Assembly (NCBI RefSeq): GCF_023100805.1
Contig: NZ_CP095855.1
Coordinates: 4,009,001-4,073,000, forward strand
Source of the DNA: Chitinophaga filiformis
GTDB lineage: Bacteria; Bacteroidota; Bacteroidia; Chitinophagales; Chitinophagaceae
Direction: 5' to 3'
DNA length: 64,000 bases
The first letter of the stretch is position 1. The number at the start of each line of letters is the position of its first letter. The position numbers and the translations under genes were made by a program. Under the pieces are notes generated by a model, which ran no database searches, was not told where the DNA came from, and saw only the letters and a list, made by a program, of their open reading frames with translations. Below, piece after piece: positions 19,025 to 26,359 of this stretch.

Positions 19025-19059
19025 CAACAGGCCCGGGTCTTCATTACCAGGGCCTGTTG
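19025..19059 (-). terminator. Perfect 10-bp inverted repeat between nucleoside phosphorylase and dapF
   Basis: CAACAGGCCC and GGGCCTGTTG pair perfectly around a 15-base loop, 57 bp beyond the end of the nucleoside phosphorylase gene. There is no T-run on the minus-strand side, so it may be a weak terminator or an mRNA-stabilising stem. Confidence 0.4.
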
Positions 19060-19115
19060 ATTGACATGGTCAACTGTTGATAGCTGACGCAGTCAAATGT
19101 AAGGAGGGCTGATTA

Positions 19116-19994
19116 TCAGATCTTTTCAATGATGGCCAAAGACTGTTTGATGAGGTTCTCCACCACCAGTGCGCCATCTTTGGTAAATTCCTGCCTGATG
19201 CGGTTGGCCACGATAGCGCTGATGGAGAGACAATCATGTCCCAGTACGCGGCCAAGGCCATAGATACCGGCCGTCTCCATCTCGAAGTTGGAAATGTAAT
19301 GATTGTTGTGACGGAAAGCGGTAAGCTGTTCCAGTAACTGGGGGTGGGAGAGCGGTCCTCTCAGTGCACGTCCCTGGGGCGCATAGAATCCGGGGCAGGT
19401 GATGGTGATACCACTGATATATCCCTGGGTAAAACGCATTGCGAGGTCATTAGCCGCACTTAGCAGGTACGGATTAGCACTGCCGGGGCGCAGGTGCACC
19501 TGTTGGCTGAAAGCGTTCAGGAGGTCTTTCTCCTGCGGCGTATTTTCAAATTCATACCAGGGCAGCAGGTTGTCGAGCCCTACGCCATGAGAAGAAACCA
19601 CGAAGCTGTCTACCGGCACATTTTCCTGCAGGGCGCCGGAGGTACCCAGGCGGATGATCTGCAGCCGGGTAAGGGCGGGTTTTATGGTGCGGGAGCTGAA
19701 ATCAATATTCACCAGTGCGTCCAGTTCGTTGAGCACGATGTCGATGTTATCAGTTCCGATACCGGTAGACACGACAGTGAGTCTTTTTTGTCCGATATAT
19801 CCGGTGTGGGTCACAAATTCTCTGTGCTGATGGGTACTTTCTGTACGATCGAAATGTTTGCTAACTTCGGGTACGCGATCGGGGTCGCCAACCGTGATAA
19901 TAGTCGTGGCAAGCTCTTCCGGCCTGACATCCAGATGATATACAGCGCCCCGGCCATTTAATATCAGTTCAGATTCTGCAATACGTTTATTCAT
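19116..19994 (-). CDS. Nucleoside phosphorylase (PNP/UDP family)
   Basis: A 292-residue protein from ATG 19994 (MNKRIAESELILNGRG); an earlier in-frame start would run into the tRNA promoter region. It has ITVGDPDRV (phosphate and nucleoside entry), GIGTDN, IRLGTSGAL (phosphate-binding) and NFEMETAGIYGLG, where the Met-Glu pair binds the ribose 2' and 3' hydroxyls. Family members split uridine or purine nucleosides with phosphate for salvage. The resemblance is closest to the uridine phosphorylase branch, but base choice is not certain. Cytosolic and monocistronic. It is divergent from tRNA-Cys. Confidence 0.88.
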   Translation of the reverse strand: MNKRIAESELILNGRGAVYHLDVRPEELATTIITVGDPDRVPEVSKHFDRTESTHQHREFVTHTGYIGQKRLTVVSTGIGTDNIDIVLNELDALVNIDFSSRTIKPALTRLQIIRLGTSGALQENVPVDSFVVSSHGVGLDNLLPWYEFENTPQEKDLLNAFSQQVHLRPGSANPYLLSAANDLAMRFTQGYISGITITCPGFYAPQGRALRGPLSHPQLLEQLTAFRHNNHYISNFEMETAGIYGLGRVLGHDCLSISAIVANRIRQEFTKDGALVVENLIKQSLAIIEKI

Positions 19995-20022
19995 GGTTAT
20001 CTGATAAAATTGTGAAATAAGA

Positions 20023-20053
20023 TTTGGCAAATATCTAAAATTTACTACTTTTG
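20023..20053 (+). promoter_or_regulatory. Consensus Bacteroidota promoter of tRNA-Cys
   Basis: TTTG at 20023-20026, a 19-bp spacer and TACTTTTG at 20046-20053 match the -33/-7 consensus of the primary sigma factor of this phylum exactly in sequence and spacing. Initiation is expected around 20060, about 28 bp before the mature tRNA. Confidence 0.85.
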
Positions 20054-20087
20054 CAATCCCATCGAACGGATGGGGACACAAAAATAA

Positions 20088-20158
20088 GGTTTCGTGGCCG
20101 AGTGGCTAGGCTGAGCTCTGCAAAAGCTCCTACAGCGGTTCGAATCCGCTCGAAACCT
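20088..20158 (+). tRNA. tRNA-Cys (anticodon GCA)
   Basis: The acceptor stem GGTTTCG pairs with CGAAACC and U is the discriminator. The anticodon arm is GAGCT-CTGCAAA-AGCTC with GCA at 20120-20122. The T arm GCGG-TTCGAAT-CCGC is canonical. CCA is not encoded. A perfect promoter lies upstream and a terminator downstream, so this is a single-gene unit. Confidence 0.95.
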
Positions 20159-20161
20159 CGG

Positions 20162-20192
20162 AAAGGACTACAGAAATGTAGTCCTTTTTTTG
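20162..20192 (+). terminator. Intrinsic terminator of tRNA-Cys
   Basis: AAAGGACTAC and GTAGTCCTTT form a perfect 10-bp stem with a 6-base loop, running into a T-rich tract. Confidence 0.9.
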
Positions 20193-20448
20193 TTTTGGGC
20201 TAATGGAAAATTGCATAATGAGCACATGCGCATCCTGGAAGCTGCCTGGCGACTATATTGTTAACCGCTATATCTTACCTGATAAAAAAGCGTCTCTTGT
20301 AAGCGTATCCCTGCTGATATTCTTTTTTTGAAAATGTGGTTGATAAAAGAGTGAACAGCGCGAGGAGAGAAATTAAGGAATGAACAAAATGAACTGAAAT
20401 ATCCCGAAAGGTGCTTCGTACATTCGTTGCTGTAAAAAATTACGCATT

Positions 20449-20889
20449 ATGTTGAACATTGCAAATGATCGCTCCCTGCCTATTATGCAGCCAACGGCCC
20501 TGAGGGCAAAAGCTGAAACCGATCTCGTTAACACCGATCAGAAGAAGGGTAAAAACAAAGTAAGTAAAGTTGTTGCATTAAACAAAAAACAATCAGTTAT
20601 GGCATCGTATTCTCCCAACACTATTATTTCCGCGCATAGGACATATTTGCTCTATGCTCCTTTGTCTTCTACACTGAGCCAGGAAGAAGGCTACTTTATG
20701 ATTGAGAATGAGATGTTAGGGATAGTCGCTACCGGTAGAACCGAAGCAGAGGCCGGGAACGACTTTGCGCAGGAGTTTGATTTTATCTACCAGCGGTATA
20801 ATGAATTACCCGACACTCAGTTATCCGAGAGAATCAAACGGATCAAATCACTGTTGAATACTATCGTTAAAGCAGTAAATTCTAAATAA
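20449..20889 (+). CDS. HicB-like antitoxin candidate
   Basis: A 146-residue protein. The first 50 residues are Lys/Gln-rich and poorly structured; an alternative start at ATG 20599 would remove them. The core (YLLYAPLSSTLSQEEGYFMI, followed by GIVATGRTEAEAGNDFAQEF) resembles the HicB partial RNase H-like fold, in which a strand GxVATGxTxxEA(x)xxF is typical. The C-terminal helix (ERIKRIKSLLNTIVKAV) could be a dimerisation or DNA-binding element. The stop codon overlaps the ATG of the next gene by one base (TAATG). By position and shape it is the antitoxin of a HicBA-like pair in reversed order (antitoxin first). Family assignment is by eye only. Confidence 0.55.
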   Translation: MLNIANDRSLPIMQPTALRAKAETDLVNTDQKKGKNKVSKVVALNKKQSVMASYSPNTIISAHRTYLLYAPLSSTLSQEEGYFMIENEMLGIVATGRTEAEAGNDFAQEFDFIYQRYNELPDTQLSERIKRIKSLLNTIVKAVNSK

Positions 20890-21191
20890 TGGCAGCGCTA
20901 CAAGCACAGAAGACAATCAGCAACCTTTTAAGTAAAGGGTTCGTAAAGGCCGCCGGCGATCATCAGTATCTGGAGTTCTGGCACAATGGCAAGTATGTTC
21001 TGCAGACCTTTTGTAGTCATAATGGTGAGGATATAAATGACCACCTGATAGCAAAAATGAGGAAGCAGTGTCATCTCGGGAAAGATGATTTCCTTGATCT
21101 GGCCAATTGTCCCTTATCAGAAGAAGCATATGTAAAAAAGCTGATCGATAGCGGCACTATAGCTGCCACTGATCTGTTGAGCAGAAGCTAA
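20889..21191 (+). CDS. HicA-like mRNA interferase toxin candidate
   Basis: A 100-residue protein. The first half (LLSKGFVKAAGDHQYLEFWHNGKY) follows the double-stranded RNA-binding-like pattern of HicA, with His25 in the position of the catalytic histidine (GDH in place of the usual GSH). The second half (CHLGKDDFLDLANCPLSEEAYVKKL) is an extra helical tail found in a longer HicA-like subgroup. By family knowledge HicA cleaves mRNA when freed from HicB. Translation is coupled to the upstream gene through the TAATG overlap. Cytosolic. Toxicity is inferred only. Confidence 0.55.
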   Translation: MAALQAQKTISNLLSKGFVKAAGDHQYLEFWHNGKYVLQTFCSHNGEDINDHLIAKMRKQCHLGKDDFLDLANCPLSEEAYVKKLIDSGTIAATDLLSRS

Positions 21192-21383
21192 TATCAATTA
21201 GCCGCGCAAATTGTTTACCCCTCTTGATATTTCTCTCTTCAACATGCCCCATGTCCAATAATGAACATTTCGGTTTCAAAACTGAACGGATTTGCAAGTT
21301 TTGTTGTTGTTAACTATTTCATTTGTAATTAGTTAATAACTGGCATTCCATTAGTTTTAATAAATGATTCAACTAATGCCTTT

Positions 21384-23813
21384 ATGATTAGAAACTTCCT
21401 CAAAATTGCATTCCGCAATCTGGCGAAAAATAAAACATTCAGTGCAATCAATATTATTGGTCTGGCAATAGGCACGCTTTGCTGCATCTACATTGTGATG
21501 TATGTTTCTGATCAGTATAGCTACGATAAACATCATAACAGGGCAGGAGATATCTACCGGGTTAATTCCTGGACTTCGGGAAACGGGAATGAAAGCAATA
21601 ATGCTACCGGCTCACCGCCTGTTGCTCCTGCAATGAAGAACGACTTTGCAGAAGTAGAGCAGTATACCCGTCTTGTACCTACGGACCGACTGGGCGCAAA
21701 ACAGCACCTGTTATCATACCGGCAGAAAAGTGTCTATGAGAAGAACGCCGTCTACGTTGATTCCACGTTCTTTGAAGTTTTCAATTATCATTTTGTATAT
21801 GGAAATGGCAGCGACGCATTGAAAGAGCCTAATGCTGTCGTTTTGTTAAAACCTGCCGCTGAGAAATTATTTGGTCAGGAGAACCCTGTAGGTAAGCTTA
21901 TACAGGTCGATAATGCTTATGGGAAACAAAGTTTGAAAGTTACCGGCGTCATAGATGAAAGCCTGGGCAAATCACACATACAGGCTAATATGTTCATGTC
22001 AATGAACAGTGGCGGTATGGGAAGTTTTACATACACCAGCACTGCCTGGGCTGCTTACAACTACGCGCTTTCTTATATAAGGCTCAGGCCCAATGCCAAT
22101 GTTGCCGCATTGGAGAAAAAGCTGCCGGCTTTTTTAGCGAAGTACGGCGCTGAACAGCTGAAGGAAATGGGCATGCAGAAGCGATTGACCTTACAGCCAG
22201 TAAGCTCCATACATACCACTCTTGGCTACAGGAATGAATTGAGTAAAACAGTAGACAGCTCTTTTTTGAATATGCTGTTACTCATCGCAGCCCTTGTTCA
22301 GATCATCGCATGTATTAACTTCATGAACCTGTCGACCGCACGCGCATCCCGCCGTGCAAAGGAAGTAGGTGTAAGAAAGGTGATCGGCGCCAGGGTAAAT
22401 GACCTGGTTAAACAATTCCTCTGCGAGTCCATGATGCTCTCCATGCTTGGATTATTGGCGGCCTTGCCCGCGTTGGTGCTTGCACTGCCTTACCTGAACC
22501 GGCTGACGGGGGCAGATATCAGCTTGTCTTTTCTTACCAGTTATAAATTCTGGCTTTTGCTGGCAGGTACGGGCATATTCACCGGATTGCTGGCAGGCAG
22601 CTATCCTGCATTTTATCTTTCAGCGTTTATGCCCATAAGAGTACTCAAGGGTAATTTCAGGAGCCATTTGTCCTCGGTGGGTATACGACGTTCCCTGGTG
22701 GTATTCCAGTTCGCTTTATCTGTAATATTTATCTCTGCCATTATTGTCATTTATAGCCAACTGAATTATATCAAAAATAAAGACCTCGGGTTCGAAAAAG
22801 CACAGAAGATCGTTTTCAGCTTTTATACGGATGACATAAAAAGTAAAATTCCTGCTTTTTCCAACGACCTGCGACAGCTCGCGGGGATCGATGCTGTGAG
22901 TCAGGCGGATAATTTTCCCAGTCAGCTGGTAAGCCATGACTGGCCTTATTTCCTGGAAGGCAGTAACGGCGCCGCGGGGGCGGATGTACAGTTTATATGG
23001 ACTGATCAGCATTATGCAAAAGCTTTGGGTATCAGGCTGGCAGGCGGTCGGGACTTCCGGGCAAACGATTCGGGTAAAGTGCTTATCAACGAAGCCTTTG
23101 CCAGGAAACTGGGTTTAGATCCTTCATCCGCGCCGGGCAAGCGTTTATATCCGCAGGAAGACGGTGGTCCGGTAAGCTTTGTGGAAATAGCAGGCGTGAT
23201 GAAAGACTTCAATTACAATTCCCTCCATAACGATGTAAAGCCTTTAATGCTGCGGTATAATCCGGCACTCGCTACAGACGATATCATCGTCAGCGCCAAC
23301 ACTACCGATTATAAGGGACTCCTCGAAAAGATCGGGCTGATATGGCAGCGGCAATTTCCCGCGGTTCCTTTTGAATATGCGTTCATCGATGAAGAGGTGC
23401 AGAAACTATATGAAACGGAGCTGACCCTGTCCGGCATCATCAATTCCTTTACTGCCATCGCTATCTTCATTTCCTGCCTGGGTTTGTTTGGCCTGGCTGC
23501 CTTTAATGCAGAGCAGAGAAGCAAGGAGATCGGTATCCGGAAAGTATTAGGGGCAAGCTTGCTTGGCATAAGCACTTTGTTATCGAAAGACTTCCTGAAG
23601 CTGGTTGGTATCGCCTTCGTCGTTGCTACCCCTATAGCCTGGTGGGCCACAGATAGATGGCTGGATGCTTTTTCTTACCGTATCACACCGAGTTGGTGGA
23701 TGTTTGCACTTGCCGGAAGCCTGGCAATGCTCATCACCTTGTGCACTGTGGGTATTCAGGCCTTTAAAGCGGCAGTGGCTAATCCTGTAAAGAGCCTGAA
23801 GATGGATGGATAA
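21384..23813 (+). CDS. ABC transporter permease, MacB/FtsX family
   Basis: An 809-residue membrane protein with a duplicated architecture. TM1 is near residues 20-40 (INIIGLAIGTLCCIYIVMYV), followed by a periplasmic MacB_PCD domain and an FtsX domain with three helices (about 290-420: ARASRRAKEVGVRKVIGA). A second MacB_PCD/FtsX half ends with EQRSKEIGIRKVLGASLLGI. This is the usual 800-residue Bacteroidota form. It needs a separate ATPase, which is not encoded nearby. It probably works in lipoprotein or peptide export, or as a mechanotransmission complex. The last 40 bp form the first unit of a 63-bp repeat that continues past the stop codon. Confidence 0.9.
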   Translation: MIRNFLKIAFRNLAKNKTFSAINIIGLAIGTLCCIYIVMYVSDQYSYDKHHNRAGDIYRVNSWTSGNGNESNNATGSPPVAPAMKNDFAEVEQYTRLVPTDRLGAKQHLLSYRQKSVYEKNAVYVDSTFFEVFNYHFVYGNGSDALKEPNAVVLLKPAAEKLFGQENPVGKLIQVDNAYGKQSLKVTGVIDESLGKSHIQANMFMSMNSGGMGSFTYTSTAWAAYNYALSYIRLRPNANVAALEKKLPAFLAKYGAEQLKEMGMQKRLTLQPVSSIHTTLGYRNELSKTVDSSFLNMLLLIAALVQIIACINFMNLSTARASRRAKEVGVRKVIGARVNDLVKQFLCESMMLSMLGLLAALPALVLALPYLNRLTGADISLSFLTSYKFWLLLAGTGIFTGLLAGSYPAFYLSAFMPIRVLKGNFRSHLSSVGIRRSLVVFQFALSVIFISAIIVIYSQLNYIKNKDLGFEKAQKIVFSFYTDDIKSKIPAFSNDLRQLAGIDAVSQADNFPSQLVSHDWPYFLEGSNGAAGADVQFIWTDQHYAKALGIRLAGGRDFRANDSGKVLINEAFARKLGLDPSSAPGKRLYPQEDGGPVSFVEIAGVMKDFNYNSLHNDVKPLMLRYNPALATDDIIVSANTTDYKGLLEKIGLIWQRQFPAVPFEYAFIDEEVQKLYETELTLSGIINSFTAIAIFISCLGLFGLAAFNAEQRSKEIGIRKVLGASLLGISTLLSKDFLKLVGIAFVVATPIAWWATDRWLDAFSYRITPSWWMFALAGSLAMLITLCTVGIQAFKAAVANPVKSLKMDG

Positions 23814-23995
23814 TGAGTACAGTCGTATAACACAGCAGTTACCAATCCTATATAGAGTCTGAAGACGGAAGGGTAATGAGTCCAGCCGCATAACACTGCA
23901 GTTACCAATCTTATTAAGAGCTTAAAGACAGATGGATAATGAGTATAGCCGCATAGCACTGTAATCACTAACCCTATTAAGAGCCTGACGGATGG
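23772..23995 (+). repeat. 63-bp tandem repeat derived from the 3' end of the permease gene
   Basis: Units begin at 23772, 23835, 23898 and 23961, an exact 63-bp spacing. The first unit contains the permease codons for ANPVKSLKMDG, the stop codon and following bases. Units 2 and 3 are about four-fifths identical by eye and unit 4 is partial. The units match each other over both coding and non-coding parts, so they arose by tandem duplication of the gene end. Confidence 0.8.
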
Positions 23996-24051
23996 GGGAT
24001 GCCTGAAAACGGGGTGAGGTTATGCGTCCTTTTTTGTCCTAACTTTCCTGC

Positions 24052-25605
24052 ATGGCAACAGTCTCTCTCTCCAGTGCGGCCGGCAAATGGATCATGGTAT
24101 CGACCATCATGGCCTCGGCGATGGCGTTTATTGATGGTACGGCCCTGAACGTGGTCCTGCCCGCTATTCAGAAAAGCATGCATGCTTCCGGCACAGACCT
24201 GTTCTGGCTGCTGAACGCATACCTGTTAATGCTGGCGTCGCTGATGTTGATCGGCGGTTCGCTGGGAGATAAGTTAGGTCGTAAAAAGATCTTTATTACC
24301 GGCATTCTCATATTCATCATAGGCTCGACCGCCTGTGGAATGGCGGGCAACGTTACCCTGCTGATCCTTTTCAGGCTCGTACAAGGTGTTGGTGGCGCAT
24401 TGATGATACCCGGCAGCCTCTCACTGATATCCTCTTCTATAAATGAAGACGAACGGGGTAAAGCTATAGGCACATGGTCGGCTTTTACCACCGTCGTAAC
24501 CATCGGCGGACCCATACTGGGCGGTGCACTGGCCGACGCCGGCTACTGGCGGTATATCTTCTTCATTAATGTGCCTATAGGCGTGGTAGCAGTGCTCATC
24601 CTCTGGCGAAAAGTAAAGGAAAGTATTGCAAATGATGATGATAAAACACTGGACTTCCCGGGCGCGGCAGCGATTGCACTGGGATTGGCCGCGATTACCT
24701 TTGGTTTCCTGCGCATCCCGGAGATCGGCTTTTACAACTGGCAGGTGCTGGCCTCATTAAGTGCAGGGCCATTACTACTCACCGCCTTCATCTTCATAGA
24801 AAAGAAAAGCAGGCACCCGATGATGCCGCTGTCCTTGTTCAGGAACCTGACATTTTCCGGCGCCAATCTGTTGACACTCTTTCTTTACGCGGGTTTAGGA
24901 GCCGGCATGTTGTTTCTTTCCCTTAATCTTGTCCAGGCACAGGGATACGATCAACTCCAGTCAGGACTTACCTTCCTGCCATTTACCATCCTGATGGTGT
25001 TTGTAGCCCGCTTTGCAGGTACCCTGGCCGATAAGTATGGCCCGAAGTTGCTACTGACCATTGGTCCGGCAATAGCAGGAGCAGGGCTGCTGATGTTATC
25101 TTTCGTCGGACAAACACCCGGACCATCCGCCTATTTCAGCACTTTCTTTCCCGGCATTCTGGTTTTCGGGCTTGGGATGTCTTTTACCGTCGCTCCCCTT
25201 ACGGCAACGGTCATGGGCGCTGTGAGCGATCAGTTCTCCGGAACAGCTTCCGGTATCAACAACGCTTTGTCGCGCATTGCAGGGGTATTTGCCAACGCCA
25301 TCTTTGGGGCATTGGCGGTCCTGTTTTTCTCTAGTGCACTGAAACAGGAACTATCTGCCCTGCCCTTGAATGCTACCGGTAAACAGGCGGTTATGCAACA
25401 GGCAAATGAACTGGGAAATGCAAAAGCTCCCTCCTCACTCCATGATGCAGATAAAGAAAAAGTAACCCGTCTGTATCATAACAGCTTTATATCAGCATAT
25501 CAGAAGATCCTCCGCATATCGGGTTTCCTGGGCTTCCTCGGGGCGCTCATGTCTGTTCTTTTTATCCGGAATAATGCTGTCAGGGCCGGCCCTGTACCGG
25601 AATAG
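24052..25605 (+). CDS. MFS multidrug efflux transporter, DHA2 (EmrB/QacA) family
   Basis: A 517-residue protein with 14 predicted membrane helices, the DHA2 number. TM1 carries the family motif D1-like FIDGTALNVVLPAIQ, motif A is GDKLGRKK (about 66-73), and motif C appears as GPILGGALAD in TM5. It is a proton-driven exporter of lipophilic drugs or organic cations in the inner membrane. No adaptor or outer-membrane partner is next to it. The short tail after TM14 is normal. Confidence 0.9.
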   Translation: MATVSLSSAAGKWIMVSTIMASAMAFIDGTALNVVLPAIQKSMHASGTDLFWLLNAYLLMLASLMLIGGSLGDKLGRKKIFITGILIFIIGSTACGMAGNVTLLILFRLVQGVGGALMIPGSLSLISSSINEDERGKAIGTWSAFTTVVTIGGPILGGALADAGYWRYIFFINVPIGVVAVLILWRKVKESIANDDDKTLDFPGAAAIALGLAAITFGFLRIPEIGFYNWQVLASLSAGPLLLTAFIFIEKKSRHPMMPLSLFRNLTFSGANLLTLFLYAGLGAGMLFLSLNLVQAQGYDQLQSGLTFLPFTILMVFVARFAGTLADKYGPKLLLTIGPAIAGAGLLMLSFVGQTPGPSAYFSTFFPGILVFGLGMSFTVAPLTATVMGAVSDQFSGTASGINNALSRIAGVFANAIFGALAVLFFSSALKQELSALPLNATGKQAVMQQANELGNAKAPSSLHDADKEKVTRLYHNSFISAYQKILRISGFLGFLGALMSVLFIRNNAVRAGPVPE

Positions 25606-25660
25606 AGAACACTGTTCCGCATCCCCCGTTTTGGGATATTCGTTTGCCATTCACCTGGTC

Positions 25661-25896
25661 AAAACCCTGGGCTACAAACACGGAATCACGGATACCAAGG
25701 TTAAAACCATGGGCTACAAACATGGAATCACGGATACCCAGGGTCACCCCCTGGGCTATAAACATGGAATCACGGAATACCCAGGGTTAAAACCCTGGGC
25801 TACAAACATGGAATCACGGGATACCCAGGGTTAAAACCCTGGGCTATAAACATGGAATCACGGGATACCCAGGGTTAAAACCCTGGGCTACAAACA
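25661..25896 (+). repeat. Tandem array of palindromic 42-44-bp units
   Basis: Six CCTGGG cores lie at 25666, (CATGGG) 25708, 25750, 25794, 25838 and 25882. Spacing is 42, 42, 44, 44 and 44 bp. Each unit reads GGGCTA(C/T)AAACA(T/C)GGAATCACGG..., and the later junctions form the palindrome CCCAGGGTTAAAACCCTGGG, able to fold as a hairpin. The units are contiguous with no unique spacers, so this is not a CRISPR array. The array ends at the dispersed element below. Confidence 0.9.
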
Positions 25897-25919
25897 AGAG
25901 GACTCCTGACGGAGTCCAA
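25887..25919. repeat. Dispersed palindromic element, copy 2
   Basis: GCTACAAACAAGAGGACTCC followed by TGACGGAGTC is the reverse complement of the element at 2806-2840, with the same TGTTTGTAGC tail and the same near-palindrome. It joins the palindromic array, suggesting that the array and element belong to one REP-like family. Confidence 0.6.
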
Positions 25920-25995
25920 CGCTCTTCGGGAGCTTAATTTGTTGCCGGATCCCGCGCAGGTGATGATACCGCCTCCGGGGCGATAATCTTGCTTA

Positions 25996-26003
25996 TACCT
26001 TTG
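25996..26003 (+). promoter_or_regulatory. Possible -7 promoter element
   Basis: TACCTTTG matches TAnnTTTG and lies 22 bp before the ATG of the degraded small gene at 26025. No -33 TTTG is visible at the right spacing. Confidence 0.35.
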
Positions 26004-26024
26004 CCTGCACATCATTGGTGAACA

Positions 26025-26276
26025 ATGTCCGCTAAAAAACCGAATCAGTATAAGAACGAGTAGCAAAAGAGCGAGCCGCAAAGGAACAAACGGCAAAGGA
26101 ACAAACAGCGAAAGAACAGGCAGGGAAGAACAATGTATCTCTTATACATGTTTTGCATAAGACGGACTTTAATGCTGGTTACGCGGCAGAATCTTTTAAA
26201 TATATTTTTGCGCCTTCTTGGAGGAGTCATTTTCATTTTCGTATTTTTCATGTTTCTTCTGAAGGTTATCCGGTAG
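26025..26276 (+). pseudogene. Degraded small tail-anchored membrane protein gene
   Basis: ATG 26025 opens MSAKKPNQYKNE and meets a stop at 26061-26063. If one base is restored there, the frame continues as V, then AKERAAKEQTAKEQTAKEQ and on to FNAGYAAESFKYI. If one T is removed from the T-run near 26211, it continues as LRLLGGVIFIFVFFMFLLKV and ends at TAG 26274. The rebuilt product has about 83 residues: a Lys/Glu/Gln-rich start with three AKEQ-type repeats and one C-terminal membrane helix. Two compensating one-base changes argue for a decayed or mis-sequenced gene. No family is recognised. Confidence 0.4.
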
Positions 26277-26359
26277 CACGGCATAAACATTGATATTTAA
26301 AGGGCAGGCTGGGGCAGCTACGTTATCCAGATAACTAATCAATCCGACAAAACAACCGC

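Noticed and set aside
23756..23968. Minus-strand frame with 21-residue repeats (THYPSVF...)
   Set aside because: It follows from the 63-bp DNA repeat being a multiple of three; it overlaps the permease end and has no start context or homology.
25661..25896. CRISPR array
   Set aside because: Units are contiguous with 42-44-bp period and have no unique spacers, and no cas gene is present in the window.
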